Source: Conexibacter sp. S30A1 (GTDB lineage Bacteria > Actinomycetota > Thermoleophilia > Solirubrobacterales > Solirubrobacteraceae). Taken from it: a DNA stretch of 64,000 nt. The stretch is from positions 2,356,001 through 2,420,000 of the forward strand of contig NZ_CP097127.1 of the NCBI RefSeq assembly GCF_023330665.1. Reading direction: 5' to 3'. The position numbers were made by a program, and so were the translations under genes. Shown one piece after another: positions 35,718 to 46,025 of the stretch (the first letter of the stretch is position 1; each line of letters opens with the position of its first letter). A model generated the notes under the pieces. The model was not told the origin of the DNA. It saw nothing but the letters and a program-made list of their open reading frames with translations, and searched no databases.

Positions 35718-36974
35718 ATGTGGAGCCCCCGACCCGACGCGAACGTGATTGCGATGGTGCTCGCCGGCGGCGAGGGTAAGCGCCTGGCCCCGCTGACGCT
35801 CGACCGCGCCAAGCCGGCGGTGCCGTTCGGCGGCAACTACCGGCTGATCGACTTCGCGCTCTCGAACCTGGTGAACGCCGGCTACCGGCGGGTCGTGGTG
35901 CTCACCCAGTACAAGAGCCACTCGCTGGACCGCCACATCTCACAGACCTGGCGGCTGTCGACCCTGCTCGGCAACTACGTCGCCACCGTGCCCGCGCAGA
36001 TGCGCCGCGGCCCCTACTGGTTCGCGGGCTCGGCCGACGCGATCTTCCAGAATCTCAACCTGCTGCGTGACGAGCGCCCCGAGCAGGTGATCGTCTTCGG
36101 CGCCGACCACATCTACCGGATGGACCCCTCGCAGATGGTTGCCCAGCACATCCAGTCAGGCGCGGGAGTGACGGTCGCGGCCATCCGCGTGCCGATCGAG
36201 CAGGCCAACCAGTTCGGCGTGATCGAGACCGAGCCCGACGGTCGCACCGTCGCCGAGTTCCGGGAGAAGCCCGAGCAGGCGATCGGGCTCCCGGACGCGC
36301 CCCACCAGGTGTACGCGTCGATGGGCAACTATGTCTTTGACGCACAGCGCCTGATCGACATCGTCTCCGAGGATGCCGAGGACCCGACCTCGGCGCACGA
36401 CCTCGGCGCAAACATCATTCCTCGACTGGTCGCCTCCAGCGAGGCGCAGGTCTACGACTTCGCCCAGAACGTGGTGCCGGGGGCGACCGAGCGAGATGCG
36501 GGCTACTGGCGCGACGTGGGGACGATCGACGCCTTCTACGACGCCAACATGGACCTGATCTCGGTCACCCCGATCTTCAACCTCTACAACATGGACTGGC
36601 CGATCCTGACGCTGCCCGAGCCGCTGCCGCCGGCCAAGTTCGTCTTCGCCGAGGACGAGCGCATGGGGCACGCGCTCGACTCGATGGTCTCGCCCGGCGT
36701 GATCGTCTCCGGGGCGACGGTCGATCATTCCGTGATCTCCTCGCGCGTGCACCTGCACGCGCGAGCGCTGGTGACCGACTCGGTGGTCTTCTCGGGCGTC
36801 GATGTCGGCGGTGGCGCCGTGGTGCGCCGCGCGATCGTCGACAAGGACGTGGTGATCGACCCCGGGGCGCGGATCGGCGTGGATCCCGAGGAGGACCGGG
36901 CGCGCTTCACGATCTCGCCCGCCGGGATCGTGGTGGTACCGAAGGGGACGCGCGTGCAGGCGCGCGAGATGTGA
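35718..36974 (+). CDS. glgC: Glucose-1-phosphate adenylyltransferase
   Basis: This 418-residue enzyme makes ADP-glucose for glycogen. The nucleotidyltransferase start [44 protein letters not shown] and [18 protein letters not shown] are diagnostic, and a left-handed beta-helix follows from about residue 295. Length and motifs are normal. It overlaps the glgA start by 4 bases. Confidence 0.96.
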   Translation: MWSPRPDANVIAMVLAGGEGKRLAPLTLDRAKPAVPFGGNYRLIDFALSNLVNAGYRRVVVLTQYKSHSLDRHISQTWRLSTLLGNYVATVPAQMRRGPYWFAGSADAIFQNLNLLRDERPEQVIVFGADHIYRMDPSQMVAQHIQSGAGVTVAAIRVPIEQANQFGVIETEPDGRTVAEFREKPEQAIGLPDAPHQVYASMGNYVFDAQRLIDIVSEDAEDPTSAHDLGANIIPRLVASSEAQVYDFAQNVVPGATERDAGYWRDVGTIDAFYDANMDLISVTPIFNLYNMDWPILTLPEPLPPAKFVFAEDERMGHALDSMVSPGVIVSGATVDHSVISSRVHLHARALVTDSVVFSGVDVGGGAVVRRAIVDKDVVIDPGARIGVDPEEDRARFTISPAGIVVVPKGTRVQAREM

Positions 36975-38212
36975 GCCCGGCCGCCGGGCGCACCGGGCCG
37001 CCAGCGAGCGCGCGCCGGGTCGCGCTGCTGACCCGCGAGTACCCGCCGGACGTCTACGGCGGTGCCGGCGTGCACGTCGAATACCTTGCGCGCGAGCTGC
37101 GCCGCCTGGTTGAGCTCGACGTTCACTGCTGGGGCGCGCCGCGGAGCGACCCGCAGGTCCACGCCTACAGCGCCTGGCAGGCGCTGTCAGGCAGCGCGCC
37201 GGAGCTGGCGGCGCTCGCGGCGGTGTCGGTGGATCTGCTGATGGCCGCACACGTTGGCGAGGCCGAGCTGGTCCACAGCCACACCTGGTACGCGCAGTTC
37301 GCGGGACATCTGGCCAAGCTGATCCACGGCCTGCCGCACGTCGCGACCGTGCACTCGCTGGAACCGTTGCGGCCCTGGAAGGCTGAGCAGCTAGGCGGCG
37401 GCTATGCGCTCTCCAGCTTCTGTGAGCGCACCGCGCTGGAGGCCGCCGACGCGGTCATCGCTGTCTCAAAGAGCTCCCGCGCGGACATCCTGAGGGCGTA
37501 TCCGGCGATCGCGCCGGAGCGGGTGCAGGTGGTGCTCAACGGGATCGACACCACCGAGTACCGGCCCGACCCCGCCACCGACGTGCTGGAGCGGCTGGGG
37601 GTCGACCCCACCCGTCCCAGCGTCGTCTTCGTCGGTCGCATCACGCGGCAGAAGGGAGTCGCGCACCTGCTGCACGCGGCCGCCGACTTTGCGCCCGAGG
37701 CGCAGCTCGTGCTCTGTGCCGGCGCGCCGGACACGCCCGAGATCGGCGCCGAGGTGCAGGCGCTCACCAGGGCGCTGATGCAGTCACGCCGGGGCGTCTT
37801 CTGGATCCAGGAGATGCTGCCCAAGCGCGACGTGATCCAGCTGCTCAGCCACGCGACCGTGTTCGTCTGCCCATCCATCTACGAGCCGCTCGGGATCGTC
37901 AACCTGGAGGCGATGGCGTGCGAGACGCCGGTGGTCGCAAGCGCCACCGGCGGGATCGTGGAGGTCGTCAAGGACGGTGAGACGGGCCTGCTCGTCGAGC
38001 TCGAGCAGGCGCCCGGCTCGATCGACCCGGTGGACCCGGCGCGCTTTGCCGCGGCGTTCGCGACCGCCGTCAACCGTCTTTTGGCCGACCCGGCGCTGGC
38101 GCGCGAGATGGGCCGCGCCGGGCGCCGGCGGGCGGTCGAGCAGTTCGGCTGGCGCGCGATCGCCGAGCAGACGCTAACGGTCTACGACTTCGCCGCCGCA
38201 CACCGGCGCTGA
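36971..38212 (+). CDS. glgA: Glycogen synthase, actinobacterial GT4 type
   Basis: This 413-residue GT-B glycosyltransferase of family GT4 has [22 protein letters not shown] at the N-terminus and [15 protein letters not shown]. The nucleotide-sugar site is [20 protein letters not shown]. This matches the Corynebacterium/Mycobacterium GlgA-GlgM group, which uses ADP-glucose to extend glycogen or make maltose-1-phosphate; which product applies here is not decidable. The GTG start overlaps the glgC stop (GTGA), so translation is coupled. Confidence 0.92.
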   Translation: MSPAAGRTGPPASARRVALLTREYPPDVYGGAGVHVEYLARELRRLVELDVHCWGAPRSDPQVHAYSAWQALSGSAPELAALAAVSVDLLMAAHVGEAELVHSHTWYAQFAGHLAKLIHGLPHVATVHSLEPLRPWKAEQLGGGYALSSFCERTALEAADAVIAVSKSSRADILRAYPAIAPERVQVVLNGIDTTEYRPDPATDVLERLGVDPTRPSVVFVGRITRQKGVAHLLHAAADFAPEAQLVLCAGAPDTPEIGAEVQALTRALMQSRRGVFWIQEMLPKRDVIQLLSHATVFVCPSIYEPLGIVNLEAMACETPVVASATGGIVEVVKDGETGLLVELEQAPGSIDPVDPARFAAAFATAVNRLLADPALAREMGRAGRRRAVEQFGWRAIAEQTLTVYDFAAAHRR

Positions 38213-38418
38213 GCAGCGGAGTCGGCGTTGAGCGCTTCTGCGCGCTGGTGGCGGAGCGCGCAGAGCGATCTTCCCCGAGGGTCCGCGCGGCGCTGGACAT
38301 CTCGTTGGCGGCCCCGACCCGGCGATGGTGGCCGCCGACCGCTGTTTGGCGGAGGTCGCGGCCATGCCAAGCCCGACGTCACAGAACTGACCGCTCGAGG
38401 CACACCGCGCGCGCGGCC
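38213..38418. other. Gene-free stretch after glgA
   Basis: No convincing gene, repeat or hairpin pair was seen here; overlapping open frames have no protein-like composition. A promoter-like pair begins at 38419 (next entry). Confidence 0.5.
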
Positions 38419-38446
38419 TTGCCCAACCGCGGCCAGGTGGTATCTT
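38419..38446 (+). promoter_or_regulatory. Candidate promoter for a small ORF
   Basis: TTGCCC (38419-38424) and TATCTT (38441-38446) are separated by 16 bases. A strong ribosome-binding sequence GAAGGAGG follows at 38461-38468, so transcription and translation signals are arranged in sensible order before the TTG at 38476. Confidence 0.45.
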
Positions 38447-38475
38447 GCCGACCTTACGACGAAGGAGGCGGTCGC

Positions 38476-38598
38476 TTGAGCAGTGTGGTTCGCGCAGCAA
38501 TCTCGCAGACCGGGCGAACTGGGGACAGGCCGTCAATGCTCGACAAGCACGAGCGCTTTGCGGCACTGGCGCGGGAGCGCCTTACGTGCTCACCCTGA
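38476..38598 (+). CDS. Possible small protein (40 aa) with strong translation signals
   Basis: A TTG start lies 7 bases after GAAGGAGG, a near-perfect Shine-Dalgarno site, downstream of a promoter-like pair. The encoded 40 residues (including MLDKHERFAALARERLTCSP at the C-terminus) match no family I know. The frame ends 72 bases before the 592-residue gene, so this could be a leader peptide or a small co-transcribed protein. An internal ATG could give a 20-residue form. Evidence rests on the expression signals only. Confidence 0.35.
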   Translation: MSSVVRAAISQTGRTGDRPSMLDKHERFAALARERLTCSP

Positions 38599-38670
38599 TC
38601 GCCGTCGCGGGCTTGATCGGGCGCTCGTGCCCGCCCGCCGCCGACGGGGTCCCGTACGTGAAGGACTAGC

Positions 38671-40449
38671 GTGTCCGTCGCCAGACTCTCGATCACCACG
38701 CTCGGCGAGGGCGGCGAGCGCCTCTCGGACGAGGTTGAGCTCTACGAGCGGACCTACTCGACGCTGCTTCGCTCGAGCGGTGAGACCAGGCTGCGCGTGC
38801 TCGAGTCGTCACACCGGGCGATGCGCTCGAGCCTGCACGCGCTGGCCGACAGCGAGCAGATCGACCTGGGCGCCTTCCTGTATGCGGTGGCGCGCCTGCC
38901 GGAGGCGATCGCCGGCGCCCGGCGCGTGATCATGGGCCAGTCGGTTGACTCGCTGGCGGCCGACGGCCTGGACGTCAGTCGCTGGCCGGAGGCCGAGTCG
39001 CCGGCTCGCCGGCGGCGCTGGTACGTGGGGCCCGACGGCACGCTGGCGGTGCTGATCGCAAGCTCCTCCGACGTCGATGACCTCGTGCCCACCCTGGTCG
39101 CCTACCAGATCGAGTGGAACAAGATGCACCTGCACCTGGCGGGCGCCGGCAGCCAGCTGCGCGCTAGCCCCGATCCCGAGACGTGCGCACGCCTGCTGGG
39201 CGGTGGCGACGATGACTGGCAACGGCTGCATGAGGCCTGGGGCAAGCACTTCGCAGAGCGTCTCGAGCTGGTCGGCGCCCGCCGCCTGTCGCTGCGCATC
39301 AGAATGCTCGGCGGCAGCAACGCCGGCTACGCCCGCATGACACGGCGCTGGTGGGCCCCGATCCAGACCGAGCTCGGGCAGATGCCCAAAGAGCATGCGA
39401 GGAGCGCCGCTGAGAAAGCCGGCAGCGGTGCCGCTGGCCAGCGGGCCAGCGGCACCGAGGAAGGCGCGCTCTACTTCGTCTCCTCAAACACGCACAGCCT
39501 GGTCAACATCGCCACCGGCATCGCCCGTGATCGCGAGGCTCAGCTGATCGCCTTCGTGGAGTCGCTGCCGGCGGATGATGTGCTGCGCGAGGAGCTCGAG
39601 CGTTTTCGCGCGGGCGAGAGCGAGGGCTCGTGGGAGAACTTTCTGTACTTCGCGGCCGGACAGTGGTTTGGCAAGCGGGGCGCGCCCGGCGCCGCCGAGC
39701 GGCGTCAGGCGGAGGCCGCCTACGGTGTCAGGCACCTGCGCAGCGCCACGGCGCTGCGCGTCTCCGCCCAGCTGATACCGCTGGCGGCGCTGAGCGTGCA
39801 CTCGCTCGACCCGCGGCTCGGCGAGGTGGACGCGGCGGCACTCGCGGCCAGCCGAGCCCGGATCGTCAACATCGACTACCCGCTCGGGGTGGCGGCCTAC
39901 AACATCCTGCGCGAGGTGGCGATCGACGCGACCTCGCTGCGCGGCGTGTACGTGCTCGGCAAGGCCGCGACGCTCAACGCCGACGTCGGCGACGTGCTGA
40001 TCTCGAGCGTCGTGCACGACGAGCACTCGCGCTCCACCTACTGGCTTGACAACGCCTTCAGCGTCGAGGACCTGGCGGGCGATCTGCGCTTCGGCACCGG
40101 CCTTGACAACCAGCGCGCGGTGACTGTGAAGTCCACGTTCCTGCAGAACCGCGCCTACCTGGACTTCTACTATCGCGAGGCGTTCACCGTGGTGGAGATG
40201 GAGGCCGGACCGTTCTTGAACGCGGTCTACGAGCTCGCCGACCCCGATCGCTTCCCGGTCGGAGAGGCGATCAACTTCTCCAAGCTGCCGATCGATTTGG
40301 GGATCATCCACTACGCCTCAGACACCCCCTACACGCAGGCGCGCACGCTGGGGGCACGAGGCCTCTCCTACTACGGCATGGACTCCACCTACGCTTCGTC
40401 GCTTGCGATCCTCAGGCGGATCCTGAAGCTCGAGGGCATCCTCGGCTAG
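38671..40449 (+). CDS. 592-aa protein with nucleoside-phosphorylase-like C-terminal region
   Basis: I do not recognise a named family with certainty. The N-terminal 300 residues (ELYERTYSTLLRSSGETRLR, EWNKMHLHLAG, SSNTHSLVNIATGIARDREA) are unlike anything I can place. From about residue 385 the order of motifs mimics phosphorylase I enzymes: a GK-A-TLNADVGDVLISS segment like the GDVVI strand, then AVTVKSTFLQNR followed by VVEMEAGPFLNAVYE, where the EMEA resembles the nucleoside-site glutamate. The neighbours are phosphopentomutase and an adenosine-deaminase-like enzyme, so a role in nucleoside or nucleotide breakdown is inferred. The GTG start at 38671 follows the possible 40-aa ORF by 72 bp. 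No membrane segment is seen. Confidence 0.75.
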   Translation: MSVARLSITTLGEGGERLSDEVELYERTYSTLLRSSGETRLRVLESSHRAMRSSLHALADSEQIDLGAFLYAVARLPEAIAGARRVIMGQSVDSLAADGLDVSRWPEAESPARRRRWYVGPDGTLAVLIASSSDVDDLVPTLVAYQIEWNKMHLHLAGAGSQLRASPDPETCARLLGGGDDDWQRLHEAWGKHFAERLELVGARRLSLRIRMLGGSNAGYARMTRRWWAPIQTELGQMPKEHARSAAEKAGSGAAGQRASGTEEGALYFVSSNTHSLVNIATGIARDREAQLIAFVESLPADDVLREELERFRAGESEGSWENFLYFAAGQWFGKRGAPGAAERRQAEAAYGVRHLRSATALRVSAQLIPLAALSVHSLDPRLGEVDAAALAASRARIVNIDYPLGVAAYNILREVAIDATSLRGVYVLGKAATLNADVGDVLISSVVHDEHSRSTYWLDNAFSVEDLAGDLRFGTGLDNQRAVTVKSTFLQNRAYLDFYYREAFTVVEMEAGPFLNAVYELADPDRFPVGEAINFSKLPIDLGIIHYASDTPYTQARTLGARGLSYYGMDSTYASSLAILRRILKLEGILG

Positions 40450-40479
40450 CGCCCGGCGTGTGCGACGCTCGGGACCCGG

Positions 40480-41631
40480 ATGCGCAGAGCCTTCGTGATC
40501 GTGCTTGACGCCTGCGGCGTCGGCGCCCTGCCGGACGCCGCCGCCTACGGCGACAGCCCCGACGCGAACACGCTCGCGCACGTGGCAGAGCTCGCCGGCG
40601 GACTCTACCTGCCGACGCTCGGCGCGCTCGGACTCGGCTCGATCGAGCCGATCAGGGGGGTGGCGCGAGCGCCGGCGCCGGTGCTGCACGGCCGCCTGGC
40701 GCCGCTTGGGCCCGGCAAGGAGTCGGTCACAGGCCACTGGGAGATGATGGGTGTGGTCCCCAAGGCGCCGCTGCCGACCTATCCGGAGGGCTTCCCGGCG
40801 GAGCTTGTGCGGGCACTCGAACGGGCAACCGGCCGGCGCTTCTGCTGCAACCGGCCCTACAGCGGCACGCAGGTGCTCGAGGATTACGGCCCCCACCACC
40901 TGCGCACCGGTGAGCTGATCCTCTACACCTCCGCCGACTCGGTGCTGCAGATCGCCGCACACCACGACGTGCTCTCAGAGCCGGAGCTACAGCGGGTGTG
41001 CGCCGCCGCGCGCGCGGTGATGAGTGGCGAGCACGCCGTCGGGCGGGTGATCGCCCGCCCCTTCACCGGCACGCCGGGCGCGTTCGTGCGCACCGCCGGG
41101 CGGCACGACTATGCACTTGAGCCGCCGGGGCGCTCCTACCTGCAGGAGCTCAGGGACGCCGGCGTGCCGGTGCACGCCGTGGGCAAGATCCGCGACCTGT
41201 TCGCCGGGGTTGGGATCGACGTCGCCCACCGGGGCGCGACCAATGCCCAGGCACTGCAGTCAACCGAGGCCCTGATCGGGGAGCTCGGGAGCGGGCTGGT
41301 CTTCACCAACCTGGTCGACACCGACCAGCTGTTCGGCCACCGTCACGACGTGGCAGGCTTTGCGGCCGCGCTTGCGGAGATTGACACGGCCCTCGGCCGC
41401 TGGCTCGAGCGGCTCGGCGACGAGGACCTGCTGATCCTGACCGCCGATCATGGCGTTGACCCGCTGTCGGGCCACACCGACCACACGCGCGAGCACGCGC
41501 TGCTCTTGGCGCGCTTTCGGGGCGCAGGCGGGCGCCGGCACGACGGGCTGCTGGCCGACGTGGGCGCGAGCGTGCTGCGCTGGCTGGCCGGCACAGACGC
41601 GCCGGCGCTGCCCGGTCGGTCCTTCGTCTGA
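40480..41631 (+). CDS. deoB: Phosphopentomutase
   Basis: This 383-residue alkaline-phosphatase-superfamily enzyme interconverts (deoxy)ribose-1-P and (deoxy)ribose-5-P. VIVLDACGVGALPDA, DANTLAHVAE, GKESVTGHWEMMG, YTSADSVLQIAAH, AVGKIRDLFAGVGI and LTADHGVDP supply the metal and phosphoryl sites. The length is typical. It starts 30 bp after the 592-residue gene, so they are likely co-transcribed, consistent with a phosphorolytic nucleoside pathway. Confidence 0.94.
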   Translation: MRRAFVIVLDACGVGALPDAAAYGDSPDANTLAHVAELAGGLYLPTLGALGLGSIEPIRGVARAPAPVLHGRLAPLGPGKESVTGHWEMMGVVPKAPLPTYPEGFPAELVRALERATGRRFCCNRPYSGTQVLEDYGPHHLRTGELILYTSADSVLQIAAHHDVLSEPELQRVCAAARAVMSGEHAVGRVIARPFTGTPGAFVRTAGRHDYALEPPGRSYLQELRDAGVPVHAVGKIRDLFAGVGIDVAHRGATNAQALQSTEALIGELGSGLVFTNLVDTDQLFGHRHDVAGFAAALAEIDTALGRWLERLGDEDLLILTADHGVDPLSGHTDHTREHALLLARFRGAGGRRHDGLLADVGASVLRWLAGTDAPALPGRSFV

Positions 41632-42202
41632 GGCGCTCCGGCGGGCGATAGCGTCGCGACGGCTTGGTGCCACTGACCGTCGTCGTGGGAGGCCGGGCTC
41701 AGACCGTCTTGGCGCTGTTCGGCCGGACCCCAGTGATGAGCTGGCCGGTGTCGGTCATGTAGGCGTGCCGGTCATGCCTGCTGGAGAGGCCAGTTGGCGA
41801 GTTTCCGACCCCACGAGCATCCCTTCGGGAGTGGTGGTCTTGAACCGCGTCTCGATCGAGAACACGCTCGGCGGGACCGTGAACGCCTAGCCGGCGGCAA
41901 GCGTGGAAAGAACCGGTGCTAAACCGGGTTCGCTCAACGCTCACGCTCCCGCCACCACCTCGTGCTGGATCACGTTCTGTGGCGTGCGAAGCGCCCGCCA
42001 CAGCCACGGAGACCAGGTCACGAGCAACACCACCACCCGACCACAGCGCGTAGCCGTCGGCGGCCGCGACCTCCGGGGTTGGCTCGGCGCCGTCGTAGAG
42101 GTTGCGCAGCAGCGCGAGCCCCTCGACCCCGGCAAGCAGCTCGCACGCAGAGCCGCTCCTGACCATCGCCGTGGCGAGCCTACCAGCGATAATCACGGCT
42201 CG
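41632..42202. other. Decayed stretch between deoB and the adenosine-deaminase-like gene
   Basis: About 570 bp hold no intact gene. Several short frames with mixed codon composition occur on both strands, with stops between them, as expected for degraded coding DNA. The right-hand part contains a probable gene fragment on the minus strand (42029-42166). A palindrome CTCGATCGAG lies near 41852. No transposase or terminator could be recognised. Confidence 0.5.
42029..42166 (-). pseudogene. 5' fragment of a probable methyltransferase gene
   Basis: From the ATG at 42166 about 40 codons read SACELLAGVEGLALLRNLYD and on to YALWS, with almost all codons ending in G or C. I recall similar openings in actinobacterial SAM-dependent methyltransferases, but that match is from memory. 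The codon pattern then breaks abruptly (a run of GGT GGT GGT GTT GCT CGT) and no methyltransferase motif follows, so it is a truncated remnant at best. It is divergent from the adenosine-deaminase-like gene. Confidence 0.3.
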
Positions 42203-43171
42203 ATGTTGCCGCAGGCCGAACTGCACGTGCACCTCGAGGGCACCGCGCCACCAGCGCTGATCGCCCGGATCGCCAAGCGCAACCGGATCGAGCTGCCGCC
42301 CGGCATGCTCGCGCCCGACGGGCGCTTTCACTTCCGCGACTTTCTGCACTTCCTGAACACCTACGACCTCGCGGCAAGCGTGATCCGCACCAGCGAGGAT
42401 TACCGCAACATCACCTACGAGTACCTCTCGAACGTGGCGCGCGAGGGCGGCGTCTACGTGGAGCTGACCGCCTCACCCGACCACGCGGCGCTCGTCGGCC
42501 TGGACGACGATGCGCACTACGGGGGCATCGCCCAGGGGATCGACGACGCCCGCCGCGACCATGGGATCGAGTCGCGCATCCTGGTCTCGGCGGTGCGTAA
42601 CTTCGGCCCCGAGCAGGCCCTGCGGGTCGCCCGTCGCGCCGCGCAGCGACCGCACCCCTACATCGTCGGCTTCAGCCTGGCGGGCGATGAGCGGGTGGCG
42701 CCGGCGCAGTTCGCCCCGGCCTATGAGGTGGCGGCCGCGGCGGGCCTCGGCTGCACGATCCACGCCGGCGAGTGGCAGGGCCCGAGCGCCATTCGCGAGG
42801 CGCTCAAGCTGCCCGTCACCCGCCTGGATCATGGGGCGCGCGCGAGCGAGGACCCCACTCTTCTGCACGAGCTCGCCGCCCGCGGGATGACGCTGAACGT
42901 CTGTCCGACCAGCAACGTGGTGCTCGGTGTCTACAGATCACTGTCCGAGCACCCGCTGCCACACCTCCACGGGTCCGGCGTGCGCGTCACCCTGGGCTCG
43001 GACGACCCGCCCTACTTCGGCGCCAGCCTGGCAGGGGAGTACGCGCTCTGCGCCGAGCACTTCGGCTGGTCTGAGCAGCAGCTGCGGGAGGTCACGGCGG
43101 CGGCGATAGACGCGGCCTTCTGCGACGAGCCGCTGAAGGCCGCGCTGCGGGAGCGGCTGCGAGCGCACTAG
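42203..43171 (+). CDS. add: Adenosine deaminase-family protein
   Basis: This 322-residue TIM-barrel metalloenzyme has the zinc motif AELHVHLEGTA (H8, H10) near the N-terminus, the zinc ligand in CTIHAGEWQGP, RLDHGARA, LNVCPTSNVVLG and LGSDDPPYFGASL, all of which correspond to the ADA/ADAL pattern. It probably removes the 6-amino group of adenosine or a related purine (adenine deaminase is an alternative). The frame is open for 300 more bases upstream but only as decayed sequence; the ATG at 42203 lies 7 codons before HVHLEG. Confidence 0.87.
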   Translation: MLPQAELHVHLEGTAPPALIARIAKRNRIELPPGMLAPDGRFHFRDFLHFLNTYDLAASVIRTSEDYRNITYEYLSNVAREGGVYVELTASPDHAALVGLDDDAHYGGIAQGIDDARRDHGIESRILVSAVRNFGPEQALRVARRAAQRPHPYIVGFSLAGDERVAPAQFAPAYEVAAAAGLGCTIHAGEWQGPSAIREALKLPVTRLDHGARASEDPTLLHELAARGMTLNVCPTSNVVLGVYRSLSEHPLPHLHGSGVRVTLGSDDPPYFGASLAGEYALCAEHFGWSEQQLREVTAAAIDAAFCDEPLKAALRERLRAH

Positions 43172-43181
43172 CGCCCCGGCC

Positions 43182-43235
43182 CGCCGCGCCCCGCCTGACT
43201 GCGCCGCGCCCCGCCTCACTGCGCCGCGCCCCGCC

Positions 43236-43252
<17 letters not shown>
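43182..43252. repeat. 20-bp tandem repeat between add and clpB
   Basis: Three 20-bp units (43182-43201, 43202-43221, 43222-43241; unit CGCCGCGCCCCGCCTCACTG with G for C once) and a partial fourth. The clpB stop codon (43236-43238) lies inside the last full unit. The spacer between the convergent add and clpB genes is otherwise empty. Confidence 0.85.
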
Positions 43253-45839
<2,587 letters not shown>

Positions 45840-45867
45840 CGTTGTATCAGCCTCGTCTCAATGTCAG

Positions 45868-45894
45868 ATCTAAGTCGTTCGGACTTAGATTATG
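45868..45894 (-). promoter_or_regulatory. HspR (HAIR-like) operator and -10 box of clpB
   Basis: ATCTAAGTC and GACTTAGAT form a perfect 9-bp inverted repeat around 5 bases (45868-45890). Counted as CTAAGT-N7-ACTTAG it has the same spacing as the HspR-associated inverted repeat (CTTGAGT-N7-ACTCAAG). A minus-strand CATAAT (45894-45889) abuts it, so bound HspR would block the clpB promoter. The hspR gene is present in the neighbouring dnaK operon. Confidence 0.75.
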
Positions 45895-46025
45895 ACACAG
45901 ACCAGCGCGCTTCGGCAGGGTCTGCCCAAATCACGGATACCGCCCAACAGGGGTGCTCTTGGCCAAGCTAACTAGCTGGATGCCCGATCGCTAAGGCCTG
46001 CGCCAGGCACGCCGATAGGAACTCA

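Noticed and set aside
41699..42166. Complete minus-strand gene continuing the methyltransferase-like start
   Set aside because: Codon pattern and protein character break at about 42029 and no SAM-binding motif follows, so only a fragment is supported.
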